Assembly (NCBI GenBank): GCA_016874035.1
Contig: VGVM01000004.1
Location: 1-64,000, forward strand
Length of the DNA stretch: 64,000 nt
DNA from: Gemmatimonadota bacterium
GTDB taxonomy: Bacteria; Gemmatimonadota; Gemmatimonadetes; Gemmatimonadales; Gemmatimonadaceae
Reading direction: 5' to 3'
The position numbers were made by a program, and so were the translations under genes. A model generated the notes under the pieces. The model searched no databases. It saw only the letters and a program-made list of their open reading frames with translations, and was not told the origin of the DNA. Positions 45,045-55,586 of the stretch are shown here, piece after piece. Position 1 is the first letter of the stretch. The number at the start of each line of letters is the position of its first letter.

Positions 45045-46478
45045 ATGGGTTCCTCGATCGAAACACTGGTCAACCGCGAGTATCAGTACGGCTTCGTCAC
45101 TGAGATCGAAGCCGACACGATTGCGCCCGGATTGAACGAAGATGTCATCCGGCTGATCTCGTCGAAAAAGAACGAACCGGAGTGGCTGCTCGACTGGCGG
45201 CTGAAGGCGTTTCGCCGCTGGCAGACGATGACGGAGCCCCACTGGCCGAACGTCAAGTACAACCCGATCAACTACCAGGCGGCGCGCTACTACTCGGCGC
45301 CCAAGAGCGTGAAGCCGCTGCAGTCGCTCGACGAAGTGGACCCGGAGCTTCTCGCGACCTACAAGAAGCTGGGTATCTCGCTCACCGAGCAGAAGTTGCT
45401 CGCGGGCGTTGCGGTGGACGCGATCTTCGATTCCGTCTCCGTCGGCACGACGATGAAGGACGAGCTGGCCAAGCATGGCGTCGTCTTCTGCTCGTTCACC
45501 GAGGCCGTGCACAACTACCCGGAGCTGATCCAGAAGTACCTCGGCTCCGTCGTGCCGTACAGCGACAACTTCTTCGCCGCGCTGAATTCAGCCGTGTTCA
45601 GCGACGGTTCGTTCTGCTATGTGCCGAAGGGCGTGCGCTGCCCGATCGAGCTCTCGACGTATTTCCGCATCAATGCCGCCGAGACGGGCCAGTTCGAGCG
45701 GACGCTGATCGTCGCGGACGAAGGCGCGTACGTGAGCTACCTCGAAGGCTGCACGGCGCCGAAGCGCTCGACGAACCAGCTGCACGCGGCGGTCGTCGAG
45801 CTCGTCGCGCTGGACAACGCGCAGATCAAGTACAGCACGGTCCAGAACTGGTACGCCGGCGACAAGGACGGCGTGGGCGGCATCTACAACTTCGTAACGA
45901 AGCGCGGCAAGGCGCACACCAACTCGAAGATCTCGTGGACGCAGGTCGAGACGGGCTCGGCGATCACGTGGAAGTACCCGAGCGTGATCCTGCAGGGTGA
46001 CAACTCGACCGGCGAGTTCTACAGCGTCGCGCTCGTGAACAACAAGCAGCAGGCCGATACCGGCACGAAGATGATCCATATCGGCAAGAACACGAAGAGC
46101 ACGATCATCTCGAAGGGCATCAGCGCGGGCGAAGGGCAGAACTCGTACCGCGGCCGCGTGCAGATGCTCCCCAAGGCAACGGGCTCGCGCAACTACACGC
46201 AGTGCGACTCGATGCTGATCGGCAACAAGTGCGGCGCGCACACGTTCCCGTATATCGAGATCGCGAACGACAGCTCGACGACGGAGCACGAGGCGAGCAC
46301 GTCGAAGATCGGTGAGGACCAGATCTTCTACTGCAAGGCGCGGGGACTGAACGCCGAGCATGCGATTTCGTTGATCGTGAGTGGATTCTGTCGCGAGGTC
46401 TTCAAGGAACTGCCGATGGAGTTTGCGCTCGAGGCGCAGCAGTTGCTCGGGATTTCGCTTGAAGGATCCGTTGGATAA
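45045..46478 (+). CDS. sufB: Fe-S cluster assembly protein SufB
   Basis: [69 protein letters not shown]. Confidence 0.95.
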   Translation: MGSSIETLVNREYQYGFVTEIEADTIAPGLNEDVIRLISSKKNEPEWLLDWRLKAFRRWQTMTEPHWPNVKYNPINYQAARYYSAPKSVKPLQSLDEVDPELLATYKKLGISLTEQKLLAGVAVDAIFDSVSVGTTMKDELAKHGVVFCSFTEAVHNYPELIQKYLGSVVPYSDNFFAALNSAVFSDGSFCYVPKGVRCPIELSTYFRINAAETGQFERTLIVADEGAYVSYLEGCTAPKRSTNQLHAAVVELVALDNAQIKYSTVQNWYAGDKDGVGGIYNFVTKRGKAHTNSKISWTQVETGSAITWKYPSVILQGDNSTGEFYSVALVNNKQQADTGTKMIHIGKNTKSTIISKGISAGEGQNSYRGRVQMLPKATGSRNYTQCDSMLIGNKCGAHTFPYIEIANDSSTTEHEASTSKIGEDQIFYCKARGLNAEHAISLIVSGFCREVFKELPMEFALEAQQLLGISLEGSVG

Positions 46479-46663
46479 CTGCTACGGCTGTAGCAGGGAA
46501 ACAACGGAAACGGCGGATCAAGGCGGATACGGCAAGGACTTGGGGGAACAACGCCCGGAACGCCGAGGGTAGTGCGCCGTTGCAGTTGCAGTTCCAACGA
46601 AGAGCAGTTGCAGTTGCCGTTGCAGTCTCCGCAGTTATCTGTCGTTTCCGCCTTTTCCCTGCT
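46479..46663. other. Structured sufB-sufC spacer with hairpin, long-range inverted repeat and TTGCAG hexamers
   Basis: CTGCTAC-ggct-GTAGCAG at 46479-46496; 19/23 inverted repeat 46492-46514 versus 46641-46663; TTGCAG copies about 46579-46626. Confidence 0.65.
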
Positions 46664-46684
46664 CAGGCAGTGTCAGCCCTTCAC

Positions 46685-47427
<743 letters not shown>

Positions 47428-47431
<4 letters not shown>

Positions 47432-48753
47432 GCATGCAGACGAGCATGCAGACCTACACGGACGCGTTCGCCGCCGCGAGCGCATCCGGCGGCAGCGCGC
47501 CGGCGTGGCTCACCGGCCTTCGTCGGCGGGCGCACGATGAGTTCGTGGCGACCGGCTTCCCGACGACGCGCAACGAGGACTGGCACTTCACGAGCGTGAC
47601 GCCGATCGCGGAGCGCACGTTCAAGACGCCGAAGGTCGGCACCGGTGCGGCATCGGTGACGGACGCACTGGCGCTCGCCGCCGGCGAATCCGGCTGGCCG
47701 CGCGCCGTGTTCGTGAACGGCCGCTTCGATTCCGCGTTGTCCGCGCTCGGCGCGCTCGGCAAGGACATCCGCGTCGCGACCCTGCCGGACGCACTCACGG
47801 AAGGCCCGGACTGGGTCGCGAATCACCTGGGCTCGCTCGCGGCGTTCGACAAGCAGGCCTTTACGGCGTTCAACACGGCATTCGTGAATGACGGGCTTGT
47901 TGTGCGCGTACCGAAGAACGTGAAGGCGCCGGCGCCGCTGCACATCATCCACGTCGCCGACGCATCGGCCGCCGGCTGCGTGATCCACCCACGGCTGCTC
48001 GTCGTGGTGGACGCGAACGCGGAACTCGCGATCGTCGAGTCGTTCGTCTCGACCGGCAGTGCCGAGTACCTGACGAACGCGGTCGCCGAGGTGCGGATCG
48101 GCGAGGGCGCGCGGGTGCATCATTACAAGGTGCAGCGCGAAAGCGCCGAGGCGTTCCATGTCGGGACGCTGCAGGCGCACCAGTCGCGCGGCTCGCTGTT
48201 CCACTCGTTCTCGTATGCCACGGGCGCGGCGTTGTCGCGCACGAACATCTACACGAAGCTGGCCGGTGAGGGCGCCGAGGCGCGCCTGAACGGCCTGTAC
48301 CTGGTGGACGGCACGCAGCACGTGGACCACCAGACCTTCGTCGAGCACATCGCGCCGAACTGCTCGAGTCGCGAGCTCTACAAGGGCATCCTGGACGGCG
48401 CCTCGCACGGCGTGTTCAACGGCAAGGTCTTCGTGGACCCCGAGGCCCAGAAGACCGACGGCAAGCAGACGAACCACGCGTTGCTGCTCTCGCCCCAGGC
48501 GCGGGTGGACACCAAGCCGCAGCTCGAGATCTTCGCCGACGACGTGAAGTGCACGCACGGCGCGACCGTCGGCCGCCTCGACGCCATCGCCCTCTTCTAC
48601 ATGAAGAGCCGCGGGATCGGCGCCGATGCTGCGCGCGCGCTACTGACCTACGCGTTCGCGGCCGAGGTGCTCGAGACCGTGGAGATCGACTCGCTGAAGG
48701 ACGCGCTGGAGGCGATCGCCTTCCAGCGTTTCACCAACCAGGTCCAGCGCTAG
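47428..48753 (+). CDS. sufD: Fe-S cluster assembly protein SufD
   Basis: FPTTRNEDWHFTSVTPI; HVDHQTFVEHIAPNCSSRELYKGILDGASHGVFNGKVFVDPEAQKTDGKQTNHALLLS. Confidence 0.93.
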
Positions 48754-48787
48754 CACGCCGGTCGCACGGCGCCCGCGCGCGAACACC

Positions 48788-49261
48788 ATGTCGGCCGAAC
48801 TCGAAGAGCTCTACCAGAGCATCATCCTCGACCACAACCGCCGGCCGAAGAACTTCCGCGACATGCCAGATGCCACGGCGCACGCGGACGGCGTGAACCC
48901 GCTCTGTGGCGACCAGCTCACCGTGTGGCTCAGGATGGACGGCGAGTCGGTCGCGGACATCTCGTTCCGCGGCCAGGGCTGCGCGATCAGCAAGGCGAGC
49001 GCGTCCATGATGACGCAGGTCGTGAAGGGGAAGAGCCGCGCGGACGCGGACAAGCTGTTCGACGATGTCCACGCCCTGGTCACGGGCCGCGCCGGCGCGC
49101 AGGCCGCGGAGCTGGGCGCGCTCAAGGCCCTCTCCGGCGTGTCGAAGTTCCCGCTGCGCGTGAAGTGCGCCTCGCTCGCCTGGCACGCCATGCGGGCCGC
49201 GCTGCATGGCGCGGGAGGCAGCGTGACCACGGATCAGTCCGGCGGCGAGTCGGCCTCATGA
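48788..49261 (+). CDS. sufU: SUF system NifU-like scaffold SufU
   Basis: LYQSIILDHNRRPKNFRDM; NPLCGDQLTVWL; FRGQGCAISKASASMM; VKCASLAWHAMRAAL. Confidence 0.93.
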   Translation: MSAELEELYQSIILDHNRRPKNFRDMPDATAHADGVNPLCGDQLTVWLRMDGESVADISFRGQGCAISKASASMMTQVVKGKSRADADKLFDDVHALVTGRAGAQAAELGALKALSGVSKFPLRVKCASLAWHAMRAALHGAGGSVTTDQSGGESAS

Positions 49262-50523
49262 GCCGCCAGACGATGAGCCGAACGCGGGTCAGCGACGCTG
49301 AGCTCGCCGGCATGACGTCCCTTGCGCCGCGTTCGGATTTTCCGCTGCTCGCCGCGCAACCGCACCTCCATTACCTCGACTCGGCGGCGACAACGCAGAA
49401 GCCGCGCGTGGTCCTCGACGCGATCACGCGGTACTACGAGACGGTGAACGCGAACCCGCATCGCGGGGCGTACCGCCTGTCGGCGGCGGCGACCGAGGCG
49501 TATCACCATGCCAGGGTCCGGATCGCGAAGTTCCTCGGCGTCGCAGACGTTGACACGCTGATCTTCACGCGCGGCACCACGGAGTCGCTGAACCTCGTCG
49601 CGAGCGCGTGGGGCCGCGCGAACGTGAAGGCGGGTGACCGCATTGTCGTGACGCGCCTGGAACACCACGCCAACTTCGTGCCGTGGCAGGCGCTGGCGAG
49701 TGCGGTCGGCGCGGAGTTCGTGATCGCCGAGTTGCACGCGGATGGAACGATCGACCTCGACGCGATGGCCCGGCTCGTCACGCCACGCACGAAGGTCGTG
49801 GCGTTCGGTCACGTGTCGAATGCGCTCGGCACGGTGAACCCGGTGGCCGAGATTGTCGGCATGGCGCAGCGGGTCGGCGCGCTGGCGGTGTGCGATGGCG
49901 CGCAGGGCGCGCCGCACCTCGACATATCCGTGGACTCACTCGGCGTTGACGCCTACGCGTTCAGCGGCCACAAGATGCTCGGGCCGATGGGCAGCGGTGG
50001 CCTCGTCATGCGCCGGGCGCTGCTGGAGCAGATGCCGCCGTACCAGATGGGTGGCGACATGATCGCGCATGTGGGCGATGAGCACACGACCTGGAACGTG
50101 CTCCCGCACAAGTTCGAGGCAGGGACGCCGAATGTCGAAGCGCCGATCGGGCTCGCCGCGGCGTGTGACTACCTCACGGCGCTCGGCAGGGGGAACGTCC
50201 TCGCGCACGAGCGTGCGCTCGCGGCGCAGGCGATGGCCGCGCTTGCCGAGATCCCCGGCGTTACGGTGCTCGGCCCGCCGGCGAATCGTCGCGGCGGCGT
50301 GGTCAGTTTCACGCTCGCAGATGTGCACCCGCACGACCTGTCGCAAATGCTCGACGCGGACGGCGTGTGCGTGCGCGCGGGACACCACTGTGCGCAGCCC
50401 TTGATGCGCGCGCTGAACGTGCACGCCACGACGCGCGCCAGCTTCTACGTGTACAACGACGCCTCGGACGTCGAGGCATTGGCCGCCAGCGTGGACGCGG
50501 CGCGCCGGAAGTTCGCGGGCTAG
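49258..50523 (+). CDS. sufS: Cysteine desulfurase SufS
   Basis: LHYLDSAATTQKPRVVLDAITRYYETVNANPHRGAYRLS; FSGHKMLGPMGSGGLVMRR; VRAGHHCAQPLM. Confidence 0.93.
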   Translation: MSRQTMSRTRVSDAELAGMTSLAPRSDFPLLAAQPHLHYLDSAATTQKPRVVLDAITRYYETVNANPHRGAYRLSAAATEAYHHARVRIAKFLGVADVDTLIFTRGTTESLNLVASAWGRANVKAGDRIVVTRLEHHANFVPWQALASAVGAEFVIAELHADGTIDLDAMARLVTPRTKVVAFGHVSNALGTVNPVAEIVGMAQRVGALAVCDGAQGAPHLDISVDSLGVDAYAFSGHKMLGPMGSGGLVMRRALLEQMPPYQMGGDMIAHVGDEHTTWNVLPHKFEAGTPNVEAPIGLAAACDYLTALGRGNVLAHERALAAQAMAALAEIPGVTVLGPPANRRGGVVSFTLADVHPHDLSQMLDADGVCVRAGHHCAQPLMRALNVHATTRASFYVYNDASDVEALAASVDAARRKFAG

Positions 50524-50529
50524 AAAACA

Positions 50530-50557
50530 GAGCGCCGCTGGATGGCCAGCGGCGCTC
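50530..50557 (+). terminator. Strong hairpin after suf operon
   Basis: GAGCGCCGCTGG-atgg-CCAGCGGCGCTC; perfect 12-bp stem, no clear U tract. Confidence 0.6.
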
Positions 50558-50832
50558 CGATGATCGTCTCGACTGCGAGCCCGGCCGGCTAGGGCAGGTG
50601 ACGTTCCCCCCGTGCTTTCTCCAGTTCTAGGCTGAGAGCAGGACCGGGGTTTCAAAGTGCGTTCAGCGCGGCGGATCCGCCGACCGGCCTGAATGGGACA
50701 CTTGTTCGGCGGCTCCCGTTTGGAGGGAGCGGCGGGTTCGTAGCGAGCGTGGCCGGAGGGGTATCTTCGGAGTACTCCATAGGTGGGTTCCGCCCGATCG
50801 CCCTTCCCTTTCGCCGGAGCTTGTCCATCCCG

Positions 50833-51312
50833 ATGAAACCCAGCGCCGCACAGGTCTTCGCCGTCGCCGCAGCCGCGAGCCTCTTGGCTTCGTGCAGTCG
50901 CGCCACGTCGAGTACGACGACCGGCACATCCGCCGGCGTGATGGCGGCCGCCGCAGCCGCCTCGTCATCCAGGACGCCGGCTCCGCCGATGATGCCGACC
51001 GGCGTCACACCGGCCCTCATCGCCACGGGTGACTCGATCTACCATGCGAACGCCTGCGCGCGTTGCCACGGAGCGAAGGGCGTTGGTGGGCAGAACGGGC
51101 CACCGCTGGCGAAGGCGGCCCCCGCGGCGTGGCTGCACAGCACCGGGAAGTACGAGGAGATCATCGCCACGATCACGCAGGGGGTCCCGCGCGCGGCGCT
51201 CAAGGACACCACTCGCCGGTTCGCCATGAACCCGCGCGGGTCGAACCCGCCGATCAACGATGACGCCGTGAAGGCGGTGGCGGCGTACATCTGGAAACTC
51301 AACAACCCGTAA
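50833..51312 (+). CDS. c-type cytochrome, predicted lipoprotein
   Basis: MKPSAAQVFAVAAAASLLASCSRA lipobox; CARCHG (CXXCH); distal AMNP Met. Confidence 0.8.
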   Translation: MKPSAAQVFAVAAAASLLASCSRATSSTTTGTSAGVMAAAAAASSSRTPAPPMMPTGVTPALIATGDSIYHANACARCHGAKGVGGQNGPPLAKAAPAAWLHSTGKYEEIIATITQGVPRAALKDTTRRFAMNPRGSNPPINDDAVKAVAAYIWKLNNP

Positions 51313-51366
51313 GGTCACCGGTCGCAACGGCCGGGCGATTCGCGTCGCGAGGCCGACCCGCCCGCC

Positions 51367-53979
51367 GTGAGGGATGTGGGAAGGGGTTCGGCACGCCAAA
51401 TTGCGGCGTCCCGAACCCCTTCACGCGTGAACGTCGCAGCAATTCGCTTTTTCGGCCTCGCCGCCGCGGCCGCGGTCGCTTCCGCGTGTACGGCAAGTCC
51501 GGCCTGGGCGCAGGTCGGCGCACCGGCAACGCCGACGACATCGGCATCAACGGCAACAGCAGCGACCAGCGCGACCCGGGCGCAGCGCCCGCCGGTGATT
51601 GACGGGCGTGAAGATGATGACGTCTGGCGCGGCATTGCGCCGACGCGCGGGTTTCGCCAGTTCGAACCGGGCGACGATGTCGCGCCGACCTTCGAGACGG
51701 AGTTTCGGCTCGCCTACGACAACGAAAACCTCTACGTGCTCGTGCGGGCGTACGACCCCCATCCCGACAGCATCGTGCCGCTCCTGTCGCGGCGGGACGT
51801 GAGGACGAACTCGGACCAGATCAAGATCATCGTGGACGGGTTCCTGGATAAGCGAAACGCGATCCAGCTCATGGTGAACCCGGCGGGCGTCAAGCGCGAC
51901 GCGTCGATCTATGCGGACGCCACCGAGGATGTGTCCTGGGACGGCGTATGGGATGTCGGCGTGGCGATTGACGACAAGGGGTGGGTGGCGGAGTTCCGCC
52001 TGCCGTTCAGCCAGCTGCGGTTCGCGGCACGCGACGTCAACACGTTCGGGTTCGGCGTGTGGCGCGATATCGCACGGCTCAACCAACGTGATTCGTGGCC
52101 GGTGTACCGGAGGGCCTCACGCACCATCGTGTCGCAGCTGGGCACCGTCGGCGATATCCAGGGCGTGCCTGCCGCACGGCGAATCGAGCTGCTGCCGTAC
52201 ACCGTTGCGAAGAGCGTACCGAACGTCCGCACGCCGGGCGGTGCGAACGTCTCCGACTTCACGGGCGGGCTCGACGCGAAGATCGGCCTCGGGTCGAACA
52301 TCACCATGGACGCGACCATCAACCCGGACTTCGGGCAGGTCGAGGCGGACCCCTCAATCCTGAACCTCACGGCGTTCGAAACGCGGTTCGAGGAGCGACG
52401 TCCGTTCTTCCAGGAAGGGATCGGGCTGTTCCGCTGCGGACCGCCGTGTGAGGGACCCTTCTACACGCGCCGGATCGGCCGCACCCCCCAGCTGCGCACG
52501 AACGCCGCCGACCCGGCATTCACGACGATCCTCGGCGCGGCGAAGATCACCGGGCGCCTGAACCGCGGGTTTACGCTGGCGATGCTGAATGCCGTGACGA
52601 AGGAGGAGCACGGCGTGTCCGGCGCGGTGATCGAGCCGCAGACGAACTACTTCGTGGCTCGCGGCGCGCGGGAGTGGGGCAATGGCACGCGACAGGCCGG
52701 CATCTCCGTGACCGATGTCCGACGTCAACTGGACAAGACCACCGACCCCTTCCTGCGGCGCTCGGCGACGGCCGTGATCGGCCAGTCCACGATCCGGTTC
52801 GACCAAGGGCGGCACGAGCTGCTCGTGTACGGCGGGCAGAGCTTCGTGTACGGAACGCCGGCCGCGATGGCGCGCACGCAACGGAGCAGCGTGCACTACT
52901 TCCAGCGGCCCGGCAGCGAGATGGCGTACGACAGCACGCGCACCTCGCTCACCGGCGGCGCGGTCGGCGCGAGCATCAAGAAGATTCGCGGCGCCGTGCG
53001 CTACGAGACGTTCGTCCGCCGGTCCACGCCGGGCCAGGAGATGAACGACCTCGGCCTCGTGCCGACGGTGAACAGCATGAGCATCCGCCAGTCGCTCGAC
53101 TACCAGCAACTGTCGCCGAACCGGTGGTTCCGCTCCTCGTTCTCGACCATGGGGCTCGAGTCGCAGTGGACCGTGGGCGGGCTGCCCGCGGCGAAGTCCG
53201 CCAGCGTGCATGCGAGCGGTTCGCTGCACAACAACTGGGCGGGCGCGCTCACCTACAACGCCGACGGATTCGGCGGCGTCAACTGCGTGTCGTGCGCGCG
53301 CGGTGGTCCGGCGCTGCGCCGCTCGTTCGCACATACGCTCCGTCTCGATATCGTGGCCGATCCGCGCCCGGCATTCGTGCCCCGCGGCAATGTCCGGTTC
53401 GGCCGCGGCGACGAAGGGCGCACGCGCACCAGAGGCGGAGAAGCCAGCGCCGAGTTGCGTGTGGCCAGCCAGTTCTCCGCATCCCTCGGCGCGGGCTACG
53501 AGCATGCGATCAACGACCAGCAGTGGGTCGGCAACTTCGACGCGCTGCTGAGCGACACGACGCACTACACCTTTGCGCGACTCGACCAGCGCACCCTTGC
53601 GATTACGGCGCGCATGAACTGGACCGCTACACCCAACCTGTCGTTCCAGTTCTATGGGCAGCCGTTCATCAGCGCAGGGTCCTACACGAACTGGCGCGAG
53701 CTGGACGATCCATCGGCTCCGCGATACAGGGACCGGTTCAAGACGTATCGGCCGGGTTCGAACCCCGCCGGGTTCAACGTGAAGCAGTTCAACTCGAATG
53801 CGGTCGTGCGCTGGGAGTACCGGCCCGGGAGCGCGTTGTTTCTCGTGTGGCAGCAGGGGCGCGATGAGTCAACGCTCGATCGCGGCTCGTTCGATGGCCC
53901 GCGGGATATCCGCTCGTTGTTCAGCGCGTTGCCGCAAAATACGCTGCTGCTCAAGGCCTCCTACTGGTTCAACCCATGA
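51367..53979 (+). CDS. DUF5916-type outer-membrane-associated protein with N-terminal CBM9-like domain
   Basis: PPVIDGREDDDVWRGIAPTRGFRQFEPGDDVAPTFETEFRLAYDNENLYVLVRAYD; NLTAFETRFEERRPFFQEGIGLF. Confidence 0.85.
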   Translation: MRDVGRGSARQIAASRTPSRVNVAAIRFFGLAAAAAVASACTASPAWAQVGAPATPTTSASTATAATSATRAQRPPVIDGREDDDVWRGIAPTRGFRQFEPGDDVAPTFETEFRLAYDNENLYVLVRAYDPHPDSIVPLLSRRDVRTNSDQIKIIVDGFLDKRNAIQLMVNPAGVKRDASIYADATEDVSWDGVWDVGVAIDDKGWVAEFRLPFSQLRFAARDVNTFGFGVWRDIARLNQRDSWPVYRRASRTIVSQLGTVGDIQGVPAARRIELLPYTVAKSVPNVRTPGGANVSDFTGGLDAKIGLGSNITMDATINPDFGQVEADPSILNLTAFETRFEERRPFFQEGIGLFRCGPPCEGPFYTRRIGRTPQLRTNAADPAFTTILGAAKITGRLNRGFTLAMLNAVTKEEHGVSGAVIEPQTNYFVARGAREWGNGTRQAGISVTDVRRQLDKTTDPFLRRSATAVIGQSTIRFDQGRHELLVYGGQSFVYGTPAAMARTQRSSVHYFQRPGSEMAYDSTRTSLTGGAVGASIKKIRGAVRYETFVRRSTPGQEMNDLGLVPTVNSMSIRQSLDYQQLSPNRWFRSSFSTMGLESQWTVGGLPAAKSASVHASGSLHNNWAGALTYNADGFGGVNCVSCARGGPALRRSFAHTLRLDIVADPRPAFVPRGNVRFGRGDEGRTRTRGGEASAELRVASQFSASLGAGYEHAINDQQWVGNFDALLSDTTHYTFARLDQRTLAITARMNWTATPNLSFQFYGQPFISAGSYTNWRELDDPSAPRYRDRFKTYRPGSNPAGFNVKQFNSNAVVRWEYRPGSALFLVWQQGRDESTLDRGSFDGPRDIRSLFSALPQNTLLLKASYWFNP

Positions 53980-55559
53980 TGCGACAACTCTGTGCGGCAG
54001 CCCTGGCGTTGTGCGGCGTCACGCTGGGCGCGCAAACGCCATCCGCAGGCACGCGCAACGCGCCACGCGCGGCGTTTTCGGTAGTCGAAGCCACCATCGC
54101 GGGTGTCCACGCCGCCTTCACCGCCAAGACGCTGACCTGCCGTCAGCTCGTGCAGATGTACCTCGATCGCATCGAGGCGTACGACAAGAAAGGCCCCTCG
54201 ATCAATGCCATTGTCGTGGTGAACTCGCAGGCCCTCGACGTCGCCGATTCGCTCGATCGGCGTTTTGCTCGCGAAGGATTGACGGGTCCCCTGCACTGCG
54301 TGCCGACAATCGTGAAGGACAACTTCGAGACGATCGGCCTGCAGACGACAGCGGGTTCGGGCGCGCTCGAAGGCTGGATGCCGCGCCGCGATGCGTTCAT
54401 GGTCGCGCGCATCAAGGCGGCGGGGGCAATCGTGCTTGCCAAGAGCAACATGGCAGAGTGGGCGTTCTCGCCGCTGGAGACGGTGAACTCGATCCTTCCG
54501 GGCTACTCGCTCAACCCGTACGACGTTACGCGCGTGACGGCGGGGTCAAGCGGCGGGACGGCCGCCGCGGTCGCGGCGAGTCTCGGACTCGTCGGGCTGG
54601 GCACCGACACCGGTAATTCGATTCGCGGCCCGTCGGCGCACCAGGCGCTCTTCGGTATTCGCTCGACGATGGGCCTCACGTCGCGTTCGGGCGTGGTCCC
54701 GCTGAATCTCCGCGCGGACATCGCGGGTCCGATGGCGCGGACCGCGGAGGACGCCGTGCGCGTGTTTCAGGTGGTGGTGGGCACCGATGCCGAGGATCCG
54801 GTCACCGCGGAGGCCGACCGCCGCCGCGAGCCGGACTACGCCACGTTTGTGAAGCCGGGCGCACTCACGGGCGCGCGCATCGGTGTGCTGCGCCAGGCGT
54901 ACGAGCGCACTGGACTCGACAGCGAAGTCGTCGCGGTGTTCGCCAACGCCGTGCGCGACCTTCGCGCAGCCGGTGCGACCGTGCTCGACACCGTGCTCGT
55001 GGATTCGCTGACCGCGCTCACGCGCGGCCAGGGCGGGTGCAATCCCTTCAAGTTCGACGTCGAGCGGTACCTCGCCTCGCGCGGCGAAGGCGCTCCGGTG
55101 AAGACGCTCCGCGAAGTGATCCGCAGCGGGCGGTTCCACCCGAGCGTCCAGGCACGCCTCGTCTCGGCGGATTCGGTGACCGTTGCGCCGGAAGACACGC
55201 CGGGCTGCGTGTTCCGGGAGAACACCGTCAAGCCGCGTGTGCGCGCCGCGGTGAACAAGTTGATGGACTCACTGCGCCTCGACGCACTCGTGTACCCTAC
55301 CTGGAGCAACCCGCCGCGGCGCGTGGGCGACATGCAGACACCCGCGGGCGACAACTCGCAGCTGTTCTCACCGACGACGGGATTTCCCGCGATCACCGTG
55401 CCGATGGGATACACGCGCGACAATCGCCTGCCCGCCGGCATGACGTTCTTTGGCCGGGCATGGAGCGAAGGTCGCCTGATCGCGCTGTCGTACGACTACG
55501 AGCGGCGCACGAAGCACCGCCGACCGCCGCCGAACTTTGGGCCGCTACCGCGCCGGTAG
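53976..55559 (+). CDS. Amidase signature family protein, secreted
   Basis: Signal peptide; CVPTIVKDNFETIGLQTTAGSGAL; VTAGSSGGTAAAVAASLGLVGLGTDTGNSIRGPSAHQALFGIRST. Confidence 0.9.
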   Translation: MMRQLCAAALALCGVTLGAQTPSAGTRNAPRAAFSVVEATIAGVHAAFTAKTLTCRQLVQMYLDRIEAYDKKGPSINAIVVVNSQALDVADSLDRRFAREGLTGPLHCVPTIVKDNFETIGLQTTAGSGALEGWMPRRDAFMVARIKAAGAIVLAKSNMAEWAFSPLETVNSILPGYSLNPYDVTRVTAGSSGGTAAAVAASLGLVGLGTDTGNSIRGPSAHQALFGIRSTMGLTSRSGVVPLNLRADIAGPMARTAEDAVRVFQVVVGTDAEDPVTAEADRRREPDYATFVKPGALTGARIGVLRQAYERTGLDSEVVAVFANAVRDLRAAGATVLDTVLVDSLTALTRGQGGCNPFKFDVERYLASRGEGAPVKTLREVIRSGRFHPSVQARLVSADSVTVAPEDTPGCVFRENTVKPRVRAAVNKLMDSLRLDALVYPTWSNPPRRVGDMQTPAGDNSQLFSPTTGFPAITVPMGYTRDNRLPAGMTFFGRAWSEGRLIALSYDYERRTKHRRPPPNFGPLPRR

Positions 55560-55586
55560 TTCGACCCGAAGCTGCCGGTCTTTCGC

